A stretch of 64,000 bases of DNA from Escallonia rubra (lineage: Eukaryota; Streptophyta; Magnoliopsida; Escalloniales; Escalloniaceae): the NCBI GenBank assembly GCA_033065855.1, contig JAVXUO010002755.1, positions 40,001 through 104,000 on the forward strand, read 5' to 3'. Shown one piece after another: positions 35,278 to 48,163 of the stretch. Under the pieces are notes generated by a model that saw nothing but the letters and a program-made list of their open reading frames with translations, was not told the origin of the DNA and made no database searches. Positions within the stretch are counted from its first letter, which is position 1; the number at the start of each line of letters is the position of its first letter. The position numbers and the translations under genes are program-made.

Positions 35278-35955
35278 GGGGGGGGGTAGGTGGGGCAGCA
35301 ACGGGTATCAGTCATGGTGGTTTTGTCTTCTGGTCGACGGTGGTGGCCAACGCAATGCAACCAATGTTGTGGGCTATGGTAGCTGTGAGATATATGTGTG
35401 TATATTTATATCTATGCATATGTGCATGTATACATACATATATATGTAGACAGAGAGCGCAAGAGAGGTTAGTATTGACATTTTTAAAATACAGAATGGC
35501 AACCTATCAGCCAAAATAGTTAGTGCCACGGAACCCTAGTGTTGGAGGAATCTAATACATTTTTTTTTTCATATTTTGGATAGGGGTATCCGTTTTGTAA
35601 AAATAAAGTCATAAACTCAAGGAGTTTAGCGATATTATCACCTTTCCCGAACCATTGTTTCTTGCGTCATTAGAGACCACACCATTCCTTGCATCGTTAT
35701 TAATTGTGGCATTATTGGTAACATCATTCCTTGCTTGGCTTCTAGTGCTCGGCATTCCGCATTAGATTAGATATGTCCAACCGAGCAATACCAATGTTTG
35801 CATCCAATTACAAACATCGAACTGAATGGTAGGCAAAAACTACACTCAACTCTCGAGTGTAGATTCTTTTAACATTTCTCTAAGAAATTCTTAAAGCTGG
35901 AAAATTCAAGTTATTTGATTGATTTAACAGAACAATATTTAAGTACCTAATGACT
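34321..35955. other. Intergenic sequence without a recognisable gene
   Basis: AT-rich sequence. GT-rich words lie at 35035-35135 (GTGTGTGTGTCTGTGTG), a (GA)n run at 35236-35271 and TATA/CATA words at 35395-35450. The open frames 34966-35519 are simple-repeat artefacts. I see no element ends here. Confidence 0.6.
35236..35271. repeat. (GA)n microsatellite
   Basis: GA dinucleotides run for 36 bp, followed by GCGAGA and a G run. Confidence 0.95.
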
Positions 35956-36289
35956 TTTTCTATTGTACTTGGCCACTTTACCTCCTTTACTACAAAAAGA
36001 TGTACCAAAACTCCCACAGTTCACGAAATTGGGCTCCCAAGACAAAAACCGTTAATTTTAACCACATGTGAGTGACACGGATGTGGACTAACAGTCAATT
36101 TTGTTTTTTTTTTTTTATAATTATGAGAATTGCATTGATAATAAAAAGTTACACAAGTTTGCCAGCAGCAGCCAAAAGCATTACAAGCTAGAACAAGAAG
36201 TAAATAAGTACAAAACAGCAAAATATGGCACCAAGAGAGAGGGAAGTACGCAAAAGTACAACTTTAAATAAAGGCAAGAGAGAGAGAGC

Positions 36290-39200
36290 TCATGGCAGCA
36301 TATACGCATTAACCCAGTCTTGATAGACGTTGATACGGGCTTTACATGCAAAAGCTGTTAGGGATCTGGCCTCTTGAAGTTGTAAGACTGTAGCTCTGTC
36401 GATACTGAAGAAGTGTAAAGTAGCTGGAAAATGACAGATATCATAGAAAATTGGTGCCACCTTATCTGATATATCCTCAGAGCCCGTCATCTGAGATATT
36501 AAGAAATCTGAGTTAGTAGAAATAGTGACGTGTTTCAACTTTTGACGATCAGACCATTTTAACACAGTTAGAAGTCCTTTTGCCTGTGCACAGATTCTAT
36601 CCGAGGCGGGAAAAGATATGGCAGCAGATCCACATCTCTGTTAAAAATGATTAAAGCAAGATAGGCCCACTCCTGCTTTCTGCAAGAGTTTATTGAAGCT
36701 TATTGCAATGAAAATCTTGATAGATTCTTTTTTTAGGCAGATGCAAGAGAGAGGGATATTGTGATAGATAAAAGGCAAGAGATTGGTTTTTGGAGAAGGT
36801 TTATTGGCTAGAGTGTGAGAACCGACAGGGTTTTTAAAGGCATTGGTGATATTGAGGGATAAGACTCTAATATATTTAATAATCAAAACCGGGTTGAACT
36901 TAGATTGGCAAAAGATGATATGGTTTCGATATATCCAGATCCCCCAGAGAGTTGATATAATGAGAATAATTTGGTTACTAAAATTGCTTTGTAGAGAGGG
37001 TCTCTGTAGCCATGCAATGAGCCATTCCCTCAAAGTACAAATGAGAGCGTCAATTTATATCCCCATAGGGCCCCCGAACCAAATGGGTCGTGTTTTGGGG
37101 CATTGAAGAAAAAGGTGATCAAGAGTTTCTGATGAATTTAGGCACAGAGGACAATTATCAGAGGGGATAATATTGAAGCGCTTAAGTTTTTATTGTAATG
37201 CAATCGATCCCATGGGATTTTCCAGAGGAGGAATTTCATTTTTTGAGGGACGTGGAGATGCCAAATTGACTTCCAAAACTTTTCTGTCATATTGGGTAAG
37301 GAGGTAAGGTGGCCCAATCTACGTAATTCCTTCGTTTTATGACTATGAAGCATATCATAGGCAGTTTTGACAGAGAAAATTCCAGATGAGGTAAACTGCC
37401 AAATCTGTTGATCTTGGATAAGATGAGGGGATATATGTATTGCGATGATATTAGGAATCAAAGAAGGGCTGAAAAGTTGCTTTAGGAGATTGATGTCCCA
37501 GAGGCCTTCCTTAATGAGGTGGTTTACGGTTCCATTTCTGATGGTTGTGTCTGAGCCAGAATAGAGTGGTTGAGAAGCGCAGTTGGGAATCCATTTATCC
37601 TGCCAGATTGCAATTTTGGTTCCGGTTCCGACTTACATCTCAGCCCCCTTTTCAGAACATTTCTTCCTGCCACTATGCCTCGCCATCCCCACGAGAAGTG
37701 ACCTTTATCAGGGCTAGAGAGAAAATTGCTTCCTGCCACTATGCCTCGCGTGCAGTATTTACCAAGCATGATGCGAGCTAGCAAGCAGTCCGGATCAGTC
37801 CATATTTTCCAGCTGGTTTTGGCTAAAAGGGCAATGTTAAAGGCACCAATTTCCTTAAAGCCAAGGCCACCGTGGATTTTTGGTGCACATAAGGTATGCC
37901 AGTTGAGCCAATGGATCCCTTTTTTATTGTCATCACCTGACCACCAAAATCGACCAAAAATAGCATTAATTGCTTTAATGACATATTTTGGGAAGAGAAT
38001 TACCTGCATGTGGTAAGTTAGTAAGGATGTGAGTACTGAGGTGAGAAGAGTAGCACGGCCAGCTTTGTTAAGAAGACATCCTTGCCATCCAGCACATCTT
38101 TGTTGGATTTTGGCAATAAGATTTTGGAAAAAGAGCTTCCGGTTGATGACAATATCTAGTGTACTTCCAAGATATTTGCCAAATTCTGGAGACGCTTGAA
38201 GACCCAACCATTGTTCTATGTTGCTCGAGTCTCGCTGAGTTGCATTAGGACTAAGAGATAATGAGGATTTGTTGTGGTTTATAAGCTGGCCTGAGTCTTC
38301 ACAGTACCGCTAAATGATTTGATTAATACGCTGACATGAGTCTTGATTAAGCTTGGTGAACAGTAAGGCATCATCTGCAAAGAATAGGTGATTTATCGGC
38401 GGGCTTCTGAAACCGGCTTTTAGTCCTGGAATCTTTCCCAGAGACTGAGCTTTCTTCATAGAGGCAGAAAGAACTTCGGCGCAGAGAATGAATAAATACG
38501 GGGACAGAGGGTCCCCTTGCCGAAGTCCGTACTGAGGTTGGAATCGTTCTGTTGGCGAGCCATTAAGAAGTATTTCATAGGAAACCGTCGTGACACATTC
38601 CATGATAAGGTGAATCAAGTGTGGCGGGAAATTGACATGAGTTAAGATTGCCTTCAGAAAATTCCAATTTACACGATCGAAGGCTTTACTCATATCCATC
38701 TTGATCATACCCAGAATTTGTTGTTGTCCTTTCGAAGTTCGTATTTTGTTGGTAAGTTCTTGGGCAATGAAGATATTATCTCTGATCTGTCTACCTCCCA
38801 CAAAGGCATTCTGATGTTCTGAGATGAGATGAGCAAGGATAGGATTTATACGGTTGGCAAGGGTTTTGGAAATGATTTTGTAGATAGTGTTGCAAAGAGA
38901 GATTGGTCTTAAGTCACTAAGGGTTGAGGGTGACCCATTTTTAGGGATCAGGACAAGGAAGGATTTATTTGTTTCTCTTAGAAGGTGTCCGGAGTGGAGA
39001 AAAGAAAGGACTGCCGAGGTAATCGGTAGTTGCATGAAATCCCAGCATTGATGGTAAACGATGGTTGGGATGCCATCTGGGCCTGGTGCCTTGTCAGGGT
39101 GTATATAAAAAAGAGCTGTCTTGATTTCTGCACCAGTAAACGGCCTATCTAACCAGGCAATTTGGTTTGGTAAAAGGGAGGTAGATAAATCTCGCACACT

Positions 39201-40457
39201 TGGCATATCCGAGCTACTAACTGCTTGAGTAGCGTTAGAACAATATACCTTTTTAAAATGAGTGAGCAAGCAAGAGGCGATGGTGGCATGAGAGTGAAAG
39301 GAGTTTCCAAGCTCATCCGAGAGGGATGAGATTATGTTGTGGTGTCGTCTGATGATAATTGACGTATGGAAGAAACTAGTATTTCGGTCCCCGAGATGTA
39401 GCCATCTTAAAGTTGATTTCTGAGCCCATAATATTTCTTCACAGTCCAAAAGCCAATCCAACCTTTCTCTTGTTTTCATTTCCATCTGCTGGGCTTCTGT
39501 ATTCGGTAATTGTGTTTGGAAATGTGAGAGCTCTTTTTTGGCGTCATCAATTTGAGCTCCAAGATTCCCAAATCTTTGTTTATTCCAAATCTTCAGGGTC
39601 TTAATCATATTGCGTCCTCAGAAAGTAACTTTGAAGAGAGGGGAGCCCTCGCAGGGGATGTTCCATGTCTGTTTGATTATTTGATGACATTGCGGGTGTT
39701 TTAACCACATAGCCTCAAATCTTGGTGGTCTTATTAGGAATTGTTCATAAGGAGATGTGTCCAGCAGGATGGGGGCATGATCTGGCGTTTGTATTCCCAA
39801 GTTTGTGACGTGAGCATTTGGAAAAAGAGATAGCCAAAAGGGATGGGCGACACATCTATCTAGCCTTTCATAGGTGCAAAAGATTCCCTCTCTATTATTG
39901 GTCCATGAGAAAAGGGGTCCCACCCAATGGAGGTCCATTAAATGATTCTGATTGAGGAAATCTTGAAGATAATTGTGCCCAGGAATAGACATATAATTTG
40001 TGCCAGTTTTGTCGGAAGGTGTCTGAACTTGGTTGAAATCGCCAACTAACATAAGAGGCTGAGAGACAGTTGTGATGATATTTGAGAGACGTGACCATGT
40101 GGCCTGTCTTTTGGCTAAGACAGGGTGTCCATAAATAAACCCGGATATCCAAGGTGTTTCATTCACTGAGTGAAATTCAATAAGAATCAGGTTCATGTCT
40201 TGATATAGTATAGAGCCCGAAAATTCCTCTGACCATCCTACCCAAAGGCCTCCTTTCCTACCAAGAAGGCCTGAAGGTTCAATGCCCGTAAAACTGTCGT
40301 AACCCAGCTTACGAAATTTCCCAGCAACGATCGAAACAGGTTATTTCGTTTCTTGCAGAAAAACACATTGGGGCTTATGAGCCCTGATCAACTTGAGAGC
40401 TGCTCGAACTGTGCGGGTTTGACCTAGCCCACGACAGTTCCAGCTAAGCAGCCTCAT
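36290..40457 (-). pseudogene. LINE-B ORF2: endonuclease, reverse transcriptase, RNase H (broken)
   Basis: The start ATG is at 40457 (MRLLSWNCRGLG, the first strand of the APE-type endonuclease). Endonuclease blocks are CVFLQETK, LMLVGDFNQVQTPSDK and TPDHAPILL. RT blocks are PDKAPGPDGIPT, DLRPISLCNTIYKIISKTLA, IKMDMSKAFDRVNW and GLRQGDPLSPYLFILCAEVL. The catalytic HLFFADDALLF has FADD at about 38370-38381, so the active-site aspartates are kept. Then come a zinc-knuckle region (CPLCLNSSE...DHLFLQC, about 37080-37150) and an RNase H end (36290-36565). Lesions are stops near 40338, 39615 and 38307, and frame changes between 37524 and 37461 and between 37138 and 37033. When intact the protein would nick the target and copy its own RNA. 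Confidence 0.9.
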
Positions 40458-41091
40458 TGACGGTGAAGGGGTTGCGAAGGGGCAACACCCGAAACCCGCG
40501 GAGAGATAGGAAATATAGGAGAAGAGCAATCTAGGGGAAAAGGGTAGTCCCTAGTGCATACGCTTCGTTTTTTTGAAAGCCTAGAGTCTGCTGAGCGGGG
40601 ACGAAGGAGCAGGTTGAGGTCTTCTCGCTCGAGGACCTCAAGGCAAGGCGAATTTGGAATGCAATCCACAGATAGTTTCTGATTTTTAATATGGGAACTG
40701 TAAGGAGAAGAGTTCAGATTTGTACCATGTTTTATGTGAAATATAGGGGGAATTGAGCAATATTCGTATTTGAATTTTTTTCAAAAATTATGGGTACGCA
40801 AGGAAATATCATCTAGACTAATAGTTGGTGCGAGTTTTCTTTTTTTTTTGAGGTTATGTAAGGAGAGAAACTACTAGGCAGAGGGCAAGAAAATAACATG
40901 CACCAGTAAAGATATTTAGGGGAAAGAAAAATATATGAGGGGAACGAGGGAAAAGCTGAGAAAAATAACGGATGTACATACGGAGGATCACCTGGTGGAT
41001 TGGGAAGGTTAGGCAGCAAATATTTGATCCTTTTGGCCGCAGTATCACAAGCTTCCTCCTCAAAGGAAATGCTGATGTGTTCCCATATTTT

Positions 41092-43561
41092 TTAGTCTGT
41101 AGTTGGTGTTTCCATTGCAGTGGGAAACGCAGATGTGGATGAGGGGGACTGTGAGCGTTTGCGTGAAATCACCATTAAAGGTTGCTGCTCAAGTCTTTTG
41201 GCCAGAACAGATGACTCCGAGCCATCTTCATAAATTTTTTCAGATGCATCACTTCCGTTAGAAAATTCTGGGGCTTTAAAAATCCAACTTGTACCTTTGT
41301 GATCCTCCCTGCTTAGATGTTTCCCTTTATCCTGAGTCTTATTCCAAAATGGATAATTATCAAGGGTTAGAAATACTGAGGCTGTATTTATCCCGGACGG
41401 ATGGGGAGGACTTGAAACTTTGAGAATGAGATCAATTTTTAGGATGCCCAGGTTTTGGGCCAGGGTAGAGGGCGTGGGGTCAAAGAAACAGCCATCAAGA
41501 GGTTTTGGCGGGGCAAGGCAGAGTTCATTTGAGGAGAGTAGTAGCTCGGCGGGATTTGGGTCTTGAGATAGGCTATGGGCAGGAGGTGTTTGAGGGCTAG
41601 AGGGCGTAACAGATGAAGGGCCAGCAGTGTAATCTGTAAGTTGATATTGGGCTAAGATGTTTGGTATCGTAGTTTGTGTAGGGGGGTTGGTCCAGGTAGT
41701 GGAGAAAATGTGATGGTTGATGGGTTAGGCTAAAAGAGAGAGTCCAAAATTTGAGAGGCCCAGGACAAATTTAGCTAAATTATTGGTGGGCCTAGTCTCA
41801 AGAGGGTGCCAATTAATTTGTGATGTTCCAATCAAACTGGTCCGATTGTTTTGTGATGAGAGAACACGAGTGTGAGACTGTAGAGAGAGATCTTGTGTTT
41901 CAGAATCATCAGGTAGTGCAAGTGGGTGTGAGATATTTTGAGAGATGGAAGATTTCAAGCATGATTCATCCAGATTTGGAGGATCTAAATCAAGTTGTAG
42001 GCCAATGATGTCGAGGCTACGCTGAGCAGGATTCTCCGGATTTCTTGTCCAAATTGTCGGCGCGTGGAGAAGATTTGATGTATTGTGCGAAGGTGTTGAC
42101 GTGGCAATTTCTGTGACACGGGTATTGTCAGGCGGTGGTATGGGGTTACCTTCCGGCGAGGCTTCTGCCGGAGTGTGGTCCAAAGTTTCTTCCGGTGTGG
42201 TTTCAACCTGTGAGTCATCGAATTCCGATGTGAGAGATAGATTGATTTCTTCTTGTGCGGTGTCCCCCGAAAGGGAAGAGTTGTCTATATCCATGTCTTC
42301 CGCCATCCATTCTTCAAGGTGTGGGTTAAGGTTGAGTTGTTGATTCAAATTTCCTTCAGGGTCCTCAATTGGAATGTCATTAAAATGTAGCAGATCTGCA
42401 GCAGCTACTTGAGCCTCCAGGTGTTGATTTATAAGCAAATTCCCGTTGTCATCTTCTAATCCTTCCATGTTAATTGGTACTCCAGGTTCCTCAACTGGTA
42501 AATTTGGTTCTCCGGCATCATCAACAGGTAAGTTTCCATTGGCCATTTGTAAGACTTCCTCCAGATTCTGATCTATATCACCATGGGAAACCAAATTTGT
42601 CTCTGAATCCGAAATGGATGAAGTTGTGGCTGTGAAGAAAGTTTCTGTATCACTTGAGAAAGGTGATGGAATTGGGGAAAAGGAGTCATGTAGGTGTTGT
42701 ATTGTTGGACCATGAAGGCTGGGGGAGATGATGATGCGAGATGTGCAGTTCCAGTCCGAATTGGGAAAAGCACGAAGGGTTTTGTTAAACATGGGATAGC
42801 CATCCAAAATAAGTGTGGGATAAAGATCGGGGGGCCGAGTATATGTTCAGTCCGTTTTTCAGAGATTCCACTACTTCCATTAGAGAGTAGGTGCAAGAAG
42901 TGTTTTCATGGCAAATTCTTCCACAACGAAAACATGCCATGAAGATTTTTTCGTAGGTGTATCGGAGCAATTGCACTCCTAAGCCATCAAGCAAAGAGAG
43001 AAAAATACCAGGAAGAAAGGGGGCATCGAGAAGCACCTGGACTTTGATGCGAAAGTAATCTCCTTTAGCTACTCTTATATCAGACCAATCTATGTCAAGA
43101 AAATAGCCTGCTGCTAATCCGATCTTCTGAGCGAGCGAGTAGTGATAGCAATCACTCGGGATATCGCTTACTCTCATCCATAAATCCACCGTGTTGAGTT
43201 TAACAGAACTGTATACCACGTGAGGGTACCATTCATGCAAGACCAGAAGTGCGCCGAAGAAGTTCCAAGGTGCATTTTGGAGGACCAACAGGGCGTCGGA
43301 GGCGTAGGTGAATTTGAAGAGGAACACATTTGGAACTTTGTCAACCTCGACTGGGCCTTGCAGTACCCAACAAGAGTTGACTCGTTGTTGAATCTGAGAT
43401 AAGGAAAATCTACGAAAATCTTGGAATTTACCGAAAAGGAGTTTGTCCTTTCCGACTTTGTCCTTCCGAACCTGAGGTTCATTTGGGGAGATCATCAAAG
43501 TGCGCATGTTTAGAGTGTCTTCTTCAGGGATATTACCTTCAATGTAGAAAGGATTTTCCAT
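41092..43561 (-). pseudogene. LINE-B ORF1: DUF4283/zinc-knuckle RNA-binding protein (broken)
   Basis: The start ATG is at 43561 (MENPFYIEGN). Residues about 45-190 match the DUF4283 pattern (LLFGKFQDFRRFS, NVFLFKFTYASDALLVLQNA, PWNFFGALLVLHEW). A zinc knuckle follows: CFRCGRICHENTSC (CX2CX4HX4C). A long acidic, Pro/Ser/Thr-rich tail starts in a new frame at about 42800 (MDGYPMFNKT), has a stop at 41725 and continues to KRSQSPSSTSAFPTAMETP, ending at 41092. One frameshift and at least one stop break it. ORF1 proteins of this clade bind LINE RNA. Confidence 0.85.
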
Positions 43562-44064
43562 GCTTGGTGGGTGGGGGGCAGAGGTGGTAAAGGTTGTGGT
43601 CCCCTTAGGTCAAGCTGAGCCTGTGAAGGTAAGACTTACTGAAAAAAGGAAAAGCTCAGTTTTGGTTGCAATACGTAGAGATGGTGGTTTGTGGGGTATG
43701 AAGGTGGGGCTTGAAGGGGTTAAAGAAAGGAGTAAAGAACAAAATGCTGACAGAGGATTTTGAAAAAGTCACATGGGTGTGGAAACTTTTCCCAAAGTGC
43801 TAGAGTTCAATTGCTTAAAAGTGAGCAGGGAAGTTGATAGAAGATCGTGGGATGATCACATGAGTGAGCAAAGGTAAGAGAGTTGGTAGATTGGAAGAGA
43901 AGAAGCAGGGTGTTTGGGAAGAGAGATCAGGTATTCGTGGCGGGTGGTTGGAAGAGAGAGCAGGTACTCATGCAGGGACGACATGAAATTTGCTCTCTCT
44001 CTTAGTTGTATCCAAGTATTGTGTAGCCAAAGTACCTTAAATGCTCACAACAGTCAATTTTGTT

Positions 44065-44820
44065 AAATGACAACTTTTCTCTCTTTTTTACTTCCAATCC
44101 TTCTTCACTCCCACCAACAACCAACCCCCCACCCCCTCACACGGCCACCCACTTCCAACCCCATCCCCTTCCACCACACACACCCTTTATAGACCAACGC
44201 GCTCACACACACCCAAACATACACACACAACCACCCACAAAAACACACTGGGTGGTGGGGGAGGGAAGGGGAATAGGTGGTGGGTGTGTATTTGTATGCG
44301 CGTACAATGTGTGTGTTCGTGGTGATGAGGGATATGGGGGGGCACAATTGTTGTGGGTGTGTGAGGGTGGGTGGGTGTGTGTGTGTGACCGTGTGTTTTA
44401 TGGGTGCATGTAGTGTGTTTGGGTGTATGGCAGTGTGTGTTTGTCTGGGCATGCTGGGGGTGTATTGGTGGTGATGAGTATGGTAGCGGAGTGGTGAAAA
44501 CTGTGGTGTGTGGTTTGGTGCTTGTGTGTGCGTGCAGCTTTTGTGGGTGTGTGGGCATGCAATGTGTTTGAGAGTTTCAGTGTATGTTTGTATGTGCGTG
44601 CAATGTGTGCATGTTTGTGGGTGATGAGGATGGTGGAACAGGAGTTGGGTGGGGGGGATCGTGGGTGTGGGTTTGTTTGTACACACAGTGTGATGTGTGT
44701 TGGTGGGTCATGGGGATCGGGGCGATAATGGGTTTGGGTCAGGGTGATAGACGTGTTGAAGTGAGAAGGGGCAAAGAGAGAGAGGAAGGTGGAAGGATGA
44801 CGCTAATCTAATTTTAATAA
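44065..44820. repeat. Strand-asymmetric low-complexity core of MULE-3
   Basis: The plus strand is C-rich with almost no G from 44103 to 44250 (CCACCC words). It then switches abruptly to G/T-rich GTGTGTTTG and GGGTGTGTG words from 44254 to about 44790. Cys/Val/Gly-rich and His/Thr/Pro-rich open frames on the two strands are artefacts of this composition. Confidence 0.7.
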
Positions 44821-45543
44821 GAAAAGAGGGGCATTTATGCCACTCCAAAGAATTTAAAAGGTTCTATTTAAAGAGTTCAATTTCGTTAACTGTCGAGAGT
44901 TTCAGTACATTTTTTTGGTAATAAAAAACGTATAAACACACCTTGTATGCAATAGAGAAGGTTATCTATACTATTTATATTTGGATTTGGTTGGCACCTT
45001 CTTTGCCTTCCAAACTCTAAATCCCTTTTTCTAACAATTTCTCATTTTATAAATACAACTTAATACAAGTATTAGCATTTAATTGGCCAAAGAATTATGT
45101 TTCCTATGTCCCAAATTTAAATAAATAATATTTATTCCTAATTGGTCATCAAATATAACTACCCTATCCCATTAGCTTTAAACATGTCATCCATGATTTC
45201 TCTACCACCTTTTTTTTAGCTACCACTTCATCACCTTTGTAACATTTTTGAATTATTAAAGACAAAAAATTAGTTGCCATTAGGTCATTAGCTGAAATCA
45301 GAATTGAAAGTTTGAAAAGATAACAACCTCTATGATCACTTCCTAAATTATAGCCACAACTTCATTGACACTTTTTATCGGTAAGTCTTTCTTTCATTAA
45401 ATTTTAACTCCTTTTTTGCCTTATGCTCCCTTCTTTTCCTTTCACTCCTCATCCGTGCTCTCCTAATAAACCAAAAAGCTTTCAATGCAAACCTACCAGG
45501 CCCGCTTGAAGAAAGTGCAGCTGAAGCCACTATGACCACTTCC

Positions 45544-46427
45544 TGTTGGAATTGGGTTTTAAACCTATTGTGATAAGCAACTTTGACTCAATTTATTAAT
45601 AGGGTTCCAAACCAAGTTTTGGTTAGGAACAAATTAATTCATGTTTGTCTATTGGAATAGATGATCATGGTATATTCACATGTTTAAAACAAATGGAAGG
45701 TGAATGAGAAAATTGAAGTTAAAGTTGGTGGTTCAACTTGAAGGGAAAAGAATATCCCACATTGAAGAGATAAAGTCAAATTGTCTCCTTATAAGGCTTA
45801 GCCTTGAGCTAAGGGTTGGGCCCCTCGGGGTTACCCAAGTTTTGTAAGGAGGGAGGACCTAGGTTGACCCAAGGTCCACCACACGCGCGCGCCGCCCGCC
45901 CCGCCCCATCCCGGTCCGTGGCTTGGGCCCATCAGGCTTTATTCTTTGGGGACAAATAAATTTTATTTATTTATTTTCTTTTCCGAAAAGTTGTAACATT
46001 TCCAAACAGCTGTGAAGAGTTGCACCCCCCAGTAAATACTCACTGTATAAATACCGAGTCAGTTACAGTTTATGAAAGAACTGAATCCCGAAATCATTTT
46101 CTGAAATATTCTGTCTCCGAATTTCCTGTGTCCGAAAGAGTTCTGTGCCATTGTTTTGGTTCGCCAGGTCTGCAATTTGGAGTGCTCATATTTCAGACGT
46201 ATTGCCGTTGTATCCTGGGAGACTGTTGTCAAGAACCGTGAGCACCGTTGCGGGACGAATAAAGTCTTAAGGACAATGAATCAAATTCACGCCTCGGCCT
46301 TTCCATTTGCTGTTCTGCATTTACTACTGTGAGTTATTAGACACAATGCTGTTTTTGGAACCTTAATATATGCATGTTAGTAATTGTTCGAAATTGATTT
46401 TCTACACAAGGATACTTTTTCCTAACA
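45544..46427 (+). mobile_element. Solo LTR, copy 2 (TGTTGGAATTGGG family)
   Basis: TGTTGGAATTGGG ... TTTTTCCTAACA is flanked by CTTCC at 45539-45543 and 46428-46432. It is nearly identical to 22643-23558 over almost its whole length, differing mainly at the 3' end and by a shorter A/T insert around 46340. Confidence 0.85.
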
Positions 46428-48080
46428 CTTCCTACGTTCAATAGTAACCGCATCAAGAAAGTGCAGCCATTTTGGCTCTTATAGTAGTTGACACAACACC
46501 ACCACCGACCGATTTATTCATCGTGGTCGCCACTGCAAGCTCATGTTTTACCGGCCATTTAGATTTATTCAGCTGCCACTATACCAACAACCACAAGAAA
46601 CTATGCGGAATGTCAACTTCAAAGTTAACATTTAACATATATTATGTTAATGCCCTCTTTTGGTAAATATATTATTGCTCTGAATTTTGAAAGTTGCTGT
46701 AAGTTGAGTCATTACATTCTTATATTCTTTCTATCCTTTCTTTCTTTCTTTCGGTTTATGCAAGAGACATGTACTTGGAGTTTGGATGGGCAAAGAATGG
46801 CATCTTTCCATCCTTCGCTTCCTGATTTCATCTTTTCATCCTTTGCTTTACTTGCAGTGAGTGATCTTCATAGAAGGTAGTACATGCTTTCGTTAATAAA
46901 GTTACATTTTACGTTCTCCTTTACCAACATACAGATTGATTATACATAAACTTGGAATTTTTTTATTTATTAAGTGCATTTGGCATTGCTTGTGAACTGG
47001 GACGATGAAAATGAATTGACGACAACATTAAAGAATAAGAGTACATTATTTGTGCAATAGCAATAGCAATTTCCTTTTCCATATGCTTTTGGCTGTTTGG
47101 TGTGCATATCTTTCTTTTTATGGGATGTTAAAAATTTGTTGATTGTTTAGCTATTTGTCCAAGGTTATATTTTATATGAGTACATTATCTTGGGGGCTGA
47201 AAATAAATCAAAACATGAAAATTCTTGAAAAATCATAGAAGCCTAGAGGCATTTTTGTACGAAGAAACAAGTTAAGCTTAGCGAGCTTCTTTAGATATAT
47301 GCGTCTGTACTAACTGAATGTGTACGATATTTTTTCCATAGTTCGTTAGATCCAATTGTTTTGCCAATAAAAGGTCAAGAATTGTTTGTAACCAAGTGAG
47401 GGTGGTCTGATTTAGCACTGATTTTGGGACGGTCATGCAAAGAGAAGCGCATGCAATTATAAGAACTCGGCTGGCCATTGTCAATCTCTCATCCACCCTC
47501 ATTGGCTACATACATTTTCCCTCTCTACCTTTTCCTATGTTTTCTTTTTCCAAATTATTTGGATGTCAAGTATTAATTTTCTAGGTATATGCTGTTTTGC
47601 AACACCAAAATGTGTTAACACCAAACTCCTAGATGAATTTGCATTATATTTAGTACTTTAATCGTGCGTTGCGCTGCGAAACGTTACTTATTCATAACTC
47701 CGTTGCACAATCTAAATCAAGAAAAAAGCCACCAAATATAACTTTTGAGAAGTGATATATGAGCGCTAATTTTAATATTTGAGATCTATAAGTGTCACTA
47801 AAGGTCTTATACAGTCATACTTAAGAGACTTTTAGAAACAAAAGTGATGCTCAAATGATAAAAAATGGAGCTCACGTGTCAATTCCATTTTGGTACTCAG
47901 AAATCCAAATATCAATAATGTAGCTATATCTTGCCAGAGTTAATTTGCTAGAACAATATTTATATATTATTAATCGGCAAATTTTGCCATGCTATGCATT
48001 AGAGAATAATAGATGAGAACAACGGAATTGTCCATGAATGCAAAACACTTTTATTTTATGGACTTAGGAAGATTCAATTT
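46428..48080. other. AT-rich interior of Helitron-2, no gene seen
   Basis: Short open frames only. A (CTTT)n-like run lies at 46730-46752. At 47664-47686 the sequence CGTGCGTTGCGCTGCG resembles a degenerate Helitron-type hairpin without a CTAG end. Confidence 0.5.
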
Positions 48081-48163
48081 ACCCTGTATGAGTTATAGTT
48101 TTTATACATTTTCTAAACTTGACCTTGTATGAGTTATAGTTTTTACTACATTTTCTAAACTTG
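48081..48163. repeat. 41-bp tandem duplication next to the Helitron-2 3' end
   Basis: TGTATGAGTTATAGTTTTTA and ACATTTTCTAAACTTGAC occur twice, at 48085 and 48126. The copies differ by a base or two and a one-base indel. Confidence 0.85.

Larger units (their letters stand above)
36106..44048 (-). mobile_element. Full-length LINE (LINE-B), L1-like plant clade
   Basis: The minus-strand element runs from a 5' end at 44048 to a 3' poly-A (plus-strand T run, 36104-36116). A 16-bp target duplication AACAGTCAATTTTGTT lies at 36090-36105 and 44049-44064. It carries ORF1 (DUF4283 and a CCHC zinc finger) and ORF2 (endonuclease, RT, zinc-knuckle RVT region, RNase H). Multiple stops and frameshifts make it inactive although the target duplication is intact. 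It is 7.94 kb long and inserted inside MULE-3. Confidence 0.92.
35956..44961. mobile_element. MULE-like TIR element (MULE-3), split by LINE-B
   Basis: The left arm at about 35956-36045 and the reverse complement of the right arm at about 44870-44961 align over some 80-90 bp. Shared words include TCTATTG, ATGTAC, AAACTC, ACAGTT and ACGAAATTG, and the best 52-bp core is about four-fifths identical. Removing the 7.9-kb LINE leaves about 1.06 kb, the same size as MULE-1 and MULE-2. Like MULE-1 it has a C-rich then G-rich core (44100-44800). No 9-bp duplication was found, so the borders and Mutator class are inference. Confidence 0.45.

Noticed and set aside
44105..44686. Minus-strand His/Thr/Pro-rich frame of 193 codons
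   Set aside because: It is an artefact of GTGTGTTTG low-complexity sequence. The opposite strand is open too.
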